Positions 1 through 5,265 of a stretch of 5,265 nt of DNA are shown one piece after another; within the stretch, counting starts at the first letter, position 1, and the number at the start of each line of letters is the position of its first letter. The stretch comes from Thermoplasmata archaeon (lineage in GTDB: Archaea; Thermoplasmatota; Thermoplasmata; Sysuiplasmatales; Sysuiplasmataceae): positions 1 to 5,265 of the forward strand of contig JAKAPY010000130.1 of the NCBI GenBank assembly GCA_021811925.1. The letters are read 5' to 3'. A program made the position numbers and the translations under genes. A model generated the notes under the pieces. That model was not told the DNA's origin. It did not search any database and saw only the letters and a list, made by a program, of their open reading frames with translations.

Positions 1-706
1 AATGTAAGTTCAGCTCGCACTGCCCGGCGGTGGCAACCTCGTGGTGGTGCGCATCCACATCAAGCCCGAAATTGTCCATGAGTAATGCGGAAGCTTCATT
101 CCTGTAGTCTGTCAGGGTATCCTGAGGAGGCGCAGGATAATATACCTCCTTGAAACGAATTGGAAGCTCCTTCCCGCTGTCATTGTACCACGGGGACTCC
201 CTTGAAATTATCTCGTAGCCGGAGCCCGCCCAAGCATCCCTCGCGCTGAGTGGTGTAGGAGTGACCTTTATGCCGTCAAAGACAAAGAACTCCGGTTCAG
301 GTCCCCAGTATGTGGAGTCGAAGCCGTTGTCCTTTGCATAAACGGCCGCCTTCTCTGCCACATAACGGGGATCCCTGGAGAATCTGCCCTTGTGATCTCC
401 CTCGTAAATGTCAACAATGAATCTTGCTGTCTTGTGCTCAGGTGGGAAGAAGGGTAAGATCGCATATGTTGAAGGGTCGGGTCTCATGACCATGTCCGAT
501 TCGTGAATTTCCTTGAAACCCTTTATGGAAGAGCCATCAAGCTTGTTGAGCCCGTGACTGAAGCTTGCGTCAGTGAACGTGGAGGCTGGCAGCGTGATAT
601 GCTGCAACCCTCCAACAAGGTCGGTGAAATGCAGGTCGACCCATCTGACACCATCCTTCTCAAGCCTGTCAAGCGCATCTGCTGGCGTAAAATGTGAGTT
701 CTTCAT
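1..706 (-). CDS. glnA: Glutamine synthetase, type I (N-terminal part, cut by window edge)
   Basis: Cytosolic enzyme that makes glutamine from glutamate, ammonia and ATP. I translated the minus strand by hand: 235 codons run open to the left edge, about half of the usual 440-480 residues. Family landmarks appear in order: an N-terminal beta-grasp stretch with WVDLHFTDLVG (22-32), DGSSIKGF (57-64), the metal-binding GPEPEFF (135-141, Glu137 and Glu139), and HHHEVATAGQCEL (220-232), whose Glu223 and Glu231 match the other metal ligands of bacterial GlnA. The ATG at 704-706 is the only reasonable start: in-frame codons upstream give no ATG, GTG or TTG before a TGA at 740-742. A weak GGAAG lies 9 bases before it. 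The gene follows the glycosyltransferase operon on the same strand but after a 147-base gap with its own promoter-like box, so it is probably transcribed separately. The C-terminal half, including the adenylylation region if present, is outside the window. Confidence 0.96.
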   Translation of the reverse strand, partial: MKNSHFTPADALDRLEKDGVRWVDLHFTDLVGGLQHITLPASTFTDASFSHGLNKLDGSSIKGFKEIHESDMVMRPDPSTYAILPFFPPEHKTARFIVDIYEGDHKGRFSRDPRYVAEKAAVYAKDNGFDSTYWGPEPEFFVFDGIKVTPTPLSARDAWAGSGYEIISRESPWYNDSGKELPIRFKEVYYPAPPQDTLTDYRNEASALLMDNFGLDVDAHHHEVATAGQCELNLH

Positions 707-748
707 GTGCTGGCACTTCCGGGTTGGATGTATCGATTTTCATATCAG

Positions 749-755
749 TATTTAA
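749..755 (-). promoter_or_regulatory. Candidate archaeal TATA box for glnA
   Basis: On the minus strand this reads TTAAATA, 43-49 bases before the glnA ATG. Archaeal TATA boxes sit about 25-30 bases before the transcription start, which would place the start near 726 and leave a leader of about 20 bases containing the weak GGAAG site. The surrounding 707-853 gap is clearly more A/T-rich than the genes. This is inferred from composition and spacing only; no clear BRE element was recognised. Confidence 0.4.
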
Positions 756-766
756 CAATTTCACAT

Positions 767-773
767 AAAAAAA
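767..773 (-). terminator. Candidate oligo-T terminator of the glycosyltransferase operon
   Basis: Seven consecutive T on the minus strand, preceded by CCC, about 80 bases after the stop of the nucleotidyltransferase-fold gene and just before the glnA promoter box. Archaeal RNA polymerase commonly stops at such U-runs without needing a hairpin, and I saw no strong hairpin here. The position between two same-strand units fits a terminator. Confidence 0.35.
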
Positions 774-853
774 GGGACGTATTTCAGTATTTCTCAACTA
801 TCTGAAAGCATTTGACCTGTTTGTTGAAGTGTACAGTGTCATTTGATAACACT

Positions 854-1762
854 CTATTCTTCAAAGCTCTTCTCAAGCCTCTTCCACTTCAGCGACTCGT
901 AGATACACCTGTCCCTTCGTATCAGCGCCCTGAATTCCTTGTGCTTTCTTCCCTCCATCCTGAAGGCGTGGTTCCTCACCATCGCTGCAATCGAAAGATA
1001 GCCACCGATGGAAACATAGGATAGTGTGTTCAGCAATCTCGATCGTTCCCTTCTCCTTTCTTCACTCTCCGCGAATTCCTGGCCAGATATCTCATCAAAC
1101 ATTGCGGGGTAGAAAGTCCGCATCCAACTGCAGTCGCGAAGTATTCTCCTGTACAACGAAAAGCCTGCTTCTGTCTTGAGCCGCAGAAAGTCCCTTGCGA
1201 AAAGCCTGCTTCTGTGGGAGAGCGCCTCCGAATGGAAAGCGGTTTCCTCCATGCAGTAACTCAGGCAGAGTATTGGTGCGTCTGGATGTGTTTTCCTGAT
1301 TCTGCGCGCTTCAATCAATGCATTCGCAAGAACCTTCCAAAGGCTGCCATCTTCAGTTATCAGAAGAATATCAACGTCATCGTCGGGTCCCGAGCTGTTG
1401 TATGAAACCGAACCGCTCACTCCCCCAAGCAAAAGCTCAGGGCATTGGCTGCCAATCCTCCTGATGAAAGACCGGCCGAACCCGAGTCTGTGTTCCGCTG
1501 CCATTTTCCTCCTCTCGCTGTGTTCGAAGAGATGCTGCATTCCACCCAGTGTCAGCAGGCCGTCCTTTTCAAGCACACTTCCCATTCTGAGAAGCTCATT
1601 CAGCGACGAGTTGAAACCTGCTTCGCCGTTTTCCCTCCATGACCATTTCTGCGCTTCCTCCTTTTCCATTACACCGCCGAATGCAGCCGAATGACCCAGC
1701 TCGGTGAGCAGCGCCGCGGAGAAGATGTCGCCGTACACTTTACCAGCCGTGTCCGCGTTCAT
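854..1762 (-). CDS. Winged-helix/nucleotidyltransferase-fold protein (putative)
   Basis: 302 residues, function unknown. Residues 1-90 look like a winged-helix domain (YGDIFSAALLTEL at 10-22, a small strand-turn LEKDGLLTLGG at 64-74). Residues 110-136 carry the nucleotidyltransferase-fold signature: GGVSGSVS (113-120) followed by DDVDILLIT (128-136), giving the GS...DxD pattern with Asp129 and Asp131 as likely metal ligands. The following stretch (LCLSYCMEE 165-173; ARDFLRLKTEAGFSLYRRIL 189-208; SWMRTFYP 212-219) resembles a widespread family of about 300 residues whose N-terminus reads like YFDIFDYPL, often found near glycosyltransferases. Residues 228-242 are highly charged; 245-264 is a hydrophobic helix, possibly membrane-contacting. 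The ATG at 1760-1762 is preferred over a TTG at 1772-1774 because GGAGG sits 5 bases before the ATG and the ATG overlaps the upstream TGA (ATGA), indicating translational coupling. A nucleotidyl transfer activity is inferred from the motif; the substrate cannot be told. Confidence 0.85.
   Translation of the reverse strand: MNADTAGKVYGDIFSAALLTELGHSAAFGGVMEKEEAQKWSWRENGEAGFNSSLNELLRMGSVLEKDGLLTLGGMQHLFEHSERRKMAAEHRLGFGRSFIRRIGSQCPELLLGGVSGSVSYNSSGPDDDVDILLITEDGSLWKVLANALIEARRIRKTHPDAPILCLSYCMEETAFHSEALSHRSRLFARDFLRLKTEAGFSLYRRILRDCSWMRTFYPAMFDEISGQEFAESEERRRERSRLLNTLSYVSIGGYLSIAAMVRNHAFRMEGRKHKEFRALIRRDRCIYESLKWKRLEKSFEE
1157..1215. repeat. Exact 18-bp direct repeat inside the nucleotidyltransferase-fold gene
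   Basis: The word CGAAAAGCCTGCTTCTGT is present at 1157-1174 and 1198-1215, 41 bases apart. As 41 is not a multiple of three, the copies are read in different frames: on the coding strand one gives TEAGFS, the other contributes to RSRLFA. The flanks outside the 18 bases do not match, so it is not a recent 41-bp tandem duplication. Confidence 0.9.
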
Positions 1763-2694
1763 ACTTTCCTCCAAGCTGCATTCTCAGTTCTCTGCCAGAC
1801 GGTGTGAATGTCCTTTTTCCTCTTCCTGTCTCTGAGGGCAGCGGACAGAGCCCTCAGTTCAATCGCCAAAATGACAGGAAGAAGAGCCGCACCCCCTGGA
1901 TATTCCTTCAATGTGCTGAGAAGTATCCTGAAGCTCAGGAGTGGTTTTTCGATCAGCTTGAATTCAACCGTGCCCGGGGCAGAACCTGCCATTTCCCTGA
2001 CGAGCATGTGACCGTACAGTATTCTTCTTCTCTGAAGGTATAAACCATGAAGGTCTGAAGGAACAGAGACATTCACAAGAGCCTCGCTGCAGAATGAAAC
2101 CTTCTGACCGTACTGTTGGGCGCGGGCGGCAACATAAGCCCCGTCGTTCACCGTCCCCTCCGGCAGTGGAGTCAACGCTTCCTGGTTCAGGCCAATCATC
2201 TCATCTGAAAGATGTATCCTCTCACCCTTCTCTTGCAGAATCTCCATTGTCCTGTTGTGCAATTTCCAGAGGAAGTCGCAGATATGCCTCACAAGCACGG
2301 GACAGTCAGATTCTGCAGGAACGGGCAACGCACAAACCACTGCACTGCCACCCTCAAGCAGCCTATGCATCATGCACGATATTGCCCCGGGCTGAGGCAG
2401 CGCATCGCCGTTCACCAGAATCAGGTGCTCGCCCTTCATGCAATTTATTATCCTGTTCACCGCCTCGGACTTCCCCTTCCTTTTCTTTTCGAGTATCACT
2501 GTCTTGGAAAGGCCAGAGGAAAAGGAGTCCACAATGCTGTCCGTCCCATCGGTGCTCCCACTGACTACGACAACCATGTCCGAAATCCTGCAATTCAATG
2601 GGAGGAGTTCAAGGGAGACTCTCTCCATGAGTTTCTCAACGTTGCAGCTATCGTCGGTTGCGCATATCCCAACGGTGAAGCTGTACACCTGCAA
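1759..2694 (-). CDS. Family 2 glycosyltransferase
   Basis: 311 residues, GT-A fold; probably moves a sugar from a nucleotide sugar (donor and acceptor unknown) on the inner membrane face or in the cytosol. Landmarks: first strand YSFTVGICA (4-12), VVVVSGSTDGTDSIVDS (41-57) with the STDGT of the family, KRKGKSEAVNRII (71-83), the DXD-region strand LILVNGDALPQPGAI (91-105), FLWKLHN (141-147), VNDGAY (182-187) where related proteins usually have VDE, and QRRRILYGH (221-229), the Q-x-x-R-type motif of processive and archaeal GT2 enzymes. Residues 245-290 are amphipathic or hydrophobic (a proline-glycine break at 265-268), perhaps a membrane anchor, without clear full-length helices. The start is uncertain: TTG at 2692-2694 or GTG at 2686-2688, two codons later; neither has a good binding site, and the TATA-like box at 2721-2730 would give a nearly leaderless mRNA. 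It is the first gene of an operon and overlaps the next by ATGA. Family assignment is firm; substrate is unknown. Confidence 0.9.
   Translation of the reverse strand: MQVYSFTVGICATDDSCNVEKLMERVSLELLPLNCRISDMVVVVSGSTDGTDSIVDSFSSGLSKTVILEKKRKGKSEAVNRIINCMKGEHLILVNGDALPQPGAISCMMHRLLEGGSAVVCALPVPAESDCPVLVRHICDFLWKLHNRTMEILQEKGERIHLSDEMIGLNQEALTPLPEGTVNDGAYVAARAQQYGQKVSFCSEALVNVSVPSDLHGLYLQRRRILYGHMLVREMAGSAPGTVEFKLIEKPLLSFRILLSTLKEYPGGAALLPVILAIELRALSAALRDRKRKKDIHTVWQRTENAAWRKV
1768..1772 (-). promoter_or_regulatory. Ribosome binding site deciding the nucleotidyltransferase-fold gene start
   Basis: GGAGG on the minus strand, 5 bases before the ATG at 1760-1762 and inside the last codons of the glycosyltransferase gene. 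A longer reading from TTG at 1772-1774 would begin one base from this site and overlap it, so the ATG is the better start. Confidence 0.75.
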
Positions 2695-2720
2695 TACCTG
2701 TCTACCCTTACCGCCCTCGG

Positions 2721-2730
2721 ATTTATTAAG
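2721..2730 (-). promoter_or_regulatory. Candidate TATA box of the glycosyltransferase operon
   Basis: On the minus strand CTTAATAAAT, centred about 31 bases before the TTG start and 37 before the alternative GTG. With usual archaeal spacing transcription would begin near 2699, leaving a leader of roughly 5 to 11 bases. That would explain why no good ribosome binding site is seen. Inferred from composition and spacing. Confidence 0.4.
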
Positions 2731-2804
2731 TCCACGAAAAGCGCTTCCCTGCTTAGGGCAAATCCAGTTGAGCTTGCGGCTCTCACTTTAAGTTGGGACT
2801 GATC

Positions 2805-2820
2805 AATATTCTAATAAGTG
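2805..2820 (+). promoter_or_regulatory. Candidate promoter of the UPF0201 operon
   Basis: A/T-rich stretch with AATATT (2805-2810) and TCTAATAAG (2810-2818), the only A/T-rich core at a suitable distance before the ATG at 2853 on this strand. A TATA element centred near 2814 would put the transcription start around 2840 and leave a short leader that includes the AGGTG site. A second A/T patch, GGTTTAATT (2827-2835), is too near the start codon to serve. Weak, position-based call. Confidence 0.3.
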
Positions 2821-2842
2821 GAATTGGTTTAATTCGGAACGT

Positions 2843-2847
2843 AGGTG
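2843..2847 (+). promoter_or_regulatory. Ribosome binding site for the UPF0201 gene
   Basis: AGGTG, complementary to the archaeal 16S rRNA 3' end, 5 bases before the ATG at 2853-2855. It decides the start: the open frame could extend to a TTG at 2793-2795, but those 20 extra residues would lie in the intergenic promoter region and do not belong to the family. Confidence 0.65.
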
Positions 2848-2852
2848 TTACT

Positions 2853-3287
2853 ATGGGTAAGTTCAAAGCGACTTGCCGGATTTTTCCTACGGAAGATCCA
2901 CAAAAAGTCTCTGCTGCTTTGATAAATCTCTTTCCAGGTGCTCAGGTAGCAATTGCCGCAGACGGTGCCACCGCAGACTTCGGGGAAGTTGACAATCTTG
3001 CCAGACTGTTGACGGATCAGAAGACAAGATACGCGTTCATGGACGCACTCAACAGGGGGTGCAGCGGTAACCGCTTTGCCATTTTACTCAATAAGCAGGC
3101 TGCCACTATTTCCAGGGTGAACGTGGTGGATGAGCCAAAACCGCTTGGCTCAATTGAATTCAGCGGGGAAATCGATGAGCCCATCGTGTTCTTCGAAAAG
3201 ATGCTAGACGTGGTCGGGTATATCACATCAAGAATGCGGGGTAGAGAGGAAAGGGAGGGGGATGCCACCTCTTCCGGAAGGAGCTGA
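2853..3287 (+). CDS. UPF0201 family protein, predicted RNA-binding
   Basis: 144 residues from the ATG, matching the roughly 140 typical of this archaeal family. Signature parts seen: FPTEDPQKVSAALINLFPGA (11-30) after the first strand, a helix LARLLTDQKTRYAFMDAL (49-66), SGNRFAILLNKQAATISRVN (71-90) with the conserved LNKQAA, and PLGSI (97-101). Family members are predicted to have a double-stranded-RNA-binding-like alpha/beta fold; actual RNA partners are not established, so the function is inferred. The family's usual C-terminal tail is replaced here by FFEKMLDVVGYITSRMRG (113-130) and a charged, Ser/Gly-rich end (131-144) that is probably disordered. It heads a two-gene operon: the next gene starts 5 bases after its stop, and the GGAAGGAG site for that gene lies inside its last codons. 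In other archaea I recall UPF0201 next to UPF0200 (a kinase-like protein); that partner is not here. Confidence 0.88.
   Translation: MGKFKATCRIFPTEDPQKVSAALINLFPGAQVAIAADGATADFGEVDNLARLLTDQKTRYAFMDALNRGCSGNRFAILLNKQAATISRVNVVDEPKPLGSIEFSGEIDEPIVFFEKMLDVVGYITSRMRGREEREGDATSSGRS
3276..3283 (+). promoter_or_regulatory. Ribosome binding site for the TIM-barrel gene
   Basis: GGAAGGAG within the final codons of the UPF0201 gene, 9 bases before the ATG at 3293-3295. It supports this start and co-translation of both genes from one message. Confidence 0.65.
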
Positions 3288-3292
3288 TAATC

Positions 3293-4045
3293 ATGAAGTT
3301 TCACATATCATGTCCCTCTTTCTCCTTTCCGGGTCTCGCTGCCATCCTTGAGTCCGTTTCGAAGGAATTCGAGGGATGGCAGATCGTGGCGGAAGGAAGA
3401 CACGGCCTTCAACTCATAAAAGACGAATTCAAGGACCTGGCAGGTTCGTACGATCTCGAATACACAGTCCATGCCCCGTTCAGCGACATTAACATTGCAA
3501 GCCTTAACAAGTCGATCAGGCTCTCATCGATCACCGAGATAGCCGATTGCATGAGGAAAGGATCCGAGCTTGGCATAAGGAAGTTTGTTGTTCATCCAGG
3601 CAGCCAGTCGGTTCTTGCATCCTCGGACAGGGAAAGAGCCTTCCTGCTTGCACGAGAGGGCATAAAGTCGCTGGATGCACTTGCAGAGTCCCTTGATGTA
3701 GAGTTGTTCGTGGAAAACATGATCGGAACCAGTGCAATAGGTGCCAGCGCAAGGGAGATGAAGCTGCTTCTGGGAGGCACCGGGGCCGGGCTGTGCCTGG
3801 ATGTTGCTCACGCATTCATTGAAAAAGAGCTTCAATCGTTCATGGAGGATGCATCCTCCGTCGGCATGCTTCACATAAGTGACAATGACGGCGTTTCTGA
3901 TTCCCATCTTTGGCCCGGGGCGGGCAAGATGGATCCCGCCGGAATGCTCCAGGTGATCAGGCAGCTTGAACTGCCTCCCGTGATAGAAACTCTCGACCTC
4001 CGGACGGGCATCCTGGGCAAGGAATCTCTGAAAAAACAGCCATGA
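3293..4045 (+). CDS. TIM-barrel protein of the endonuclease IV / sugar isomerase superfamily
   Basis: 250 residues, AP_endonuc_2-type (xylose isomerase-like) TIM barrel, presumably cytosolic and metal-dependent. Strand-end motifs occur in the right order: YTVHAPF (58-63), KFVVHPG (97-103), ELFVENM (137-143), LCLDVAHA (167-174), GMLHISDND (191-199), SDSHLWPGAG (202-211) and PVIETLD (229-235). His60, His101, Glu141, Asp170, His173, His194, Asp203, His205 and Glu232 line up with all nine metal ligands of endonuclease IV, including an Asp-x-His in place of that enzyme's DRH. This makes a three-metal site possible, so cleavage at abasic sites is plausible. Against this, the protein is shorter than endonuclease IV (about 280) and many relatives with similar ligands are sugar-phosphate isomerases or epimerases, or uncharacterised. 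It is the second gene of the UPF0201 operon and ends exactly where the convergent CPBP gene ends. The superfamily is sure; the reaction is not. Confidence 0.85.
   Translation: MKFHISCPSFSFPGLAAILESVSKEFEGWQIVAEGRHGLQLIKDEFKDLAGSYDLEYTVHAPFSDINIASLNKSIRLSSITEIADCMRKGSELGIRKFVVHPGSQSVLASSDRERAFLLAREGIKSLDALAESLDVELFVENMIGTSAIGASAREMKLLLGGTGAGLCLDVAHAFIEKELQSFMEDASSVGMLHISDNDGVSDSHLWPGAGKMDPAGMLQVIRQLELPPVIETLDLRTGILGKESLKKQP
4031..4036 (-). terminator. Candidate oligo-T terminator of the CPBP gene, inside the convergent gene
   Basis: Six T on the minus strand, 10-15 bases past the CPBP stop codon. The same bases encode Lys-Lys in the last codons of the TIM-barrel gene on the other strand. As the two genes abut, any terminator of the CPBP gene must lie inside its neighbour; this is the only T-run close to the stop. 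Confidence 0.35.
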
Positions 4046-4048
4046 TCA
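4043..4048. other. Two stop codons joined as the palindrome TGATCA
   Basis: The TGA of the plus-strand TIM-barrel gene (4043-4045) is followed at once by TCA, the complement of the TGA that ends the minus-strand CPBP gene (4046-4048). There is no intergenic base, so the two messages probably overlap at their 3' ends. Confidence 0.95.
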
Positions 4049-5265
4049 CTTGTCGCTCTCGTGTCCGCAATAGACACACACAAACTTCCCGTCCTTGTAC
4101 CTGGCCTCAAGGCTCCCGCAGTTGGTGCACATATAACCGAACACAGGTTCTCCAGGGGCGCCAGGCACTGGCGAATGCGGATTGCGCATGATCGGGGTCC
4201 CGTCCGGGGGCCTGTACGGATGAAGGTTCTGTCCCTGAATGGCCTGCTGCTGGAAACTGTTTTCCTGAGGGGTATACTGTTGCGCGGCCGGAGCCTCGGC
4301 CGGGGCTGGAGCCGTAATGGCGGCAGCCCCTGTTGCGTACCTGCTGCTTACCTTCTTCGGAAGCAGGTCTCTTGACGAAATGTAGCTGAGCATCAGAAGC
4401 AGGTAGTAAACGAAGAAAATGGCGCCGATGACTATCCATATCAGCCCCGCGACAGCAACGAAATCGTAAACAGCCACATTGCTGTTCGGGGAGAGAATGA
4501 GGAGAGCCTGAGAGTCGATGCTGAAATGAAATATGATCGAGGCGAACAGCCCCTTCTTGAGGAATAGATAACCCATGAAAAGCCCCGAAACCGCTGCTGG
4601 CAGAATTTTCCAGAAACCCCATCCGGAATCGGCCAGCCAGTGGGCGAGGCCGAACATCGCGCTGGAAAGTATAAGGAAAAACACGGCAGCAGGGCCAAGC
4701 TTGAAGTTGCCTCCTGTCAGATAGCTCCACCATTTCCTGCCACCCGAACCGCTCAGCTTGGCCACAATGAGAAGAGGAAGCCCAATGAGGAGAACCCTTG
4801 CTGCAATCTCCTCCCACACAGGTGCGAACACAAGCTGCCATACCGTCATGTACCAGGGCCCTGCCTGGAAGTTGGGTGTCGAGACGGAGTATCCGGCCCC
4901 GAGGACAACAAGCACCACGACCATGTTGATGAAGTAGTACGCCATCACAAGCGTCGCTATGGTAAAAAGGGCGCTTGACTGGACTCCTCTTGATATGGGG
5001 TTCAGTTCCTTTAAGAATGTTTTCGAATCACGGAGTACATACGCCAGGCATACTGCCGCAATTATCACGAAAAGGACGTAGATTATGCCGTAACCAGGGC
5101 CCACAATTGCGTAGAAGCCGACCACGAACGGGGTCATGAAGTAGAAGGGGAAGTACTCCGGGAAAGCGTCCATCTGGGGCAGGTAGATGAATCCGTACAT
5201 TGACGCGGCCATCTCCATGAACAGAAGGACGAGAAAAAGAACCGAGCCGACAACACCCGCATACT
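4046..5265 (-). CDS. CPBP-family intramembrane metalloprotease-like protein with C-terminal zinc ribbon (5' end cut)
   Basis: Polytopic membrane protein. Numbering from the Met at 5216-5218: several hydrophobic helices (about 25-62, 82-109, 126-154, 175-195, 205-242, 250-279) and the three CPBP motifs: PVWEEIAARVLLIG (133-146, EExxxR), FGLAHW (189-194) and FHFSIDS (230-236, HxxxD). Known members process prenylated proteins or peptides, or act as bacteriocin-immunity proteins; the substrate here is unknown. Residues 294-358 form a low-complexity Ala/Pro/Gln-rich linker, then CTNCG (364-368) and CVYCG (381-385) make a short zinc ribbon, presumably cytosolic. The frame stays open upstream of that Met to the window edge with no ATG, GTG or TTG and no stop, and those 15 codons (YAGVVGSVLFLVLLF) read as a membrane helix. 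No binding site precedes the Met. I therefore take the gene as cut by the edge, with 405 codons visible. Transcribed convergently to the TIM-barrel gene. Confidence 0.88.
   Translation of the reverse strand, partial: YAGVVGSVLFLVLLFMEMAASMYGFIYLPQMDAFPEYFPFYFMTPFVVGFYAIVGPGYGIIYVLFVIIAAVCLAYVLRDSKTFLKELNPISRGVQSSALFTIATLVMAYYFINMVVVLVVLGAGYSVSTPNFQAGPWYMTVWQLVFAPVWEEIAARVLLIGLPLLIVAKLSGSGGRKWWSYLTGGNFKLGPAAVFFLILSSAMFGLAHWLADSGWGFWKILPAAVSGLFMGYLFLKKGLFASIIFHFSIDSQALLILSPNSNVAVYDFVAVAGLIWIVIGAIFFVYYLLLMLSYISSRDLLPKKVSSRYATGAAAITAPAPAEAPAAQQYTPQENSFQQQAIQGQNLHPYRPPDGTPIMRNPHSPVPGAPGEPVFGYMCTNCGSLEARYKDGKFVCVYCGHESDK

Larger units (their letters stand above)
745..792. repeat. Two copies of TCAGTATTT upstream of glnA
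   Basis: The nine-base word TCAGTATTT occurs at 745-753 and again at 784-792, 39 bases apart in the same orientation. The downstream copy (relative to glnA) overlaps the candidate TATA box. The spacing is close to four helical turns, so a regulator could bind both copies on one face, but a chance match in A/T-rich DNA is also possible. It does not look like the GGAA/TTCC-type operator of the nitrogen repressor NrpR. Confidence 0.35.

Noticed and set aside
503..755. Short plus-strand frames opposite glnA
   Set aside because: They lie antisense to a clear glutamine synthetase and show no family features.
1763..1774. TTG start extending the nucleotidyltransferase-fold protein by four residues
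   Set aside because: The extension would overlap the GGAGG site; the ATG at 1760-1762 has ideal spacing and an ATGA overlap.
2739..2758. Small inverted repeats as a rho-independent terminator
   Set aside because: Stems are only four bases, no T-run follows, and the position is between divergent genes where no terminator is needed.
2094..2802. Long open frames on the plus strand opposite the glycosyltransferase gene
   Set aside because: Their translations are rich in Ser, Pro, His and Arg with no recognisable motif, while the minus-strand frame carries all GT2 motifs.
2793..2852. TTG start extending the UPF0201 protein by 20 residues
   Set aside because: The extra residues do not fit the family's N-terminus, and AGGTG sits right before the ATG at 2853.
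4107..4841. 244-codon frame on the minus strand within the CPBP gene
   Set aside because: Same-strand shadow in another frame; composition is Arg/Ser/Gly-rich without motifs, whereas the overlapping frame has CPBP motifs and a zinc ribbon.
1..5265. CRISPR array, tRNA, rRNA or mobile element
   Set aside because: No regularly spaced repeats, cloverleaf, rRNA-like stretch, transposase or terminal inverted repeats were seen on either strand.

Overview
The window looks archaeal. One gene on the plus strand belongs to UPF0201, a predicted RNA-binding family known from archaea. Other archaeal signs are initiation sites resembling AGGTG or GGAGG, A/T-rich boxes about 25 to 30 bases before starts, a four-base ATGA overlap between genes, and a membrane CPBP-type protein ending in a zinc ribbon. 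A euryarchaeal, perhaps Thermoplasmatota, source is my best guess, but sequence reading alone cannot fix the lineage. No RNA gene, CRISPR array, insertion sequence or phage gene was seen.

Layout. Positions 1-706 (minus) hold the N-terminal half of a type I glutamine synthetase, cut by the left edge. Positions 707-853 are non-coding and carry a probable glnA promoter, an oligo-T run that could end the upstream operon, and a short direct repeat. Positions 854-2694 (minus) form a two-gene operon: a family 2 glycosyltransferase followed, with an ATGA overlap, by a winged-helix/nucleotidyltransferase-fold protein. Positions 2695-2852 are a divergent promoter region. Positions 2853-4045 (plus) are a second two-gene operon: the UPF0201 protein, then a TIM-barrel protein of the endonuclease IV/sugar isomerase superfamily that keeps all nine metal-ligand positions of endonuclease IV. 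Positions 4046-5265 (minus) are a CPBP-family membrane protein that abuts the previous gene with no gap and runs off the right edge.

How the genes may work together. The glycosyltransferase and nucleotidyltransferase-fold proteins are probably made in a fixed ratio and may act on one glycan or lipid-linked product. The UPF0201 and TIM-barrel proteins are co-transcribed and could form an RNA- or DNA-processing pair, though the TIM barrel could equally be a sugar isomerase. glnA is ordinary nitrogen metabolism. The most interesting parts are the coupled glycosyltransferase/nucleotidyltransferase pair, the UPF0201/TIM-barrel pair, the zinc-ribbon CPBP protein, and an exact 18-base repeat read in two different frames inside the nucleotidyltransferase gene.
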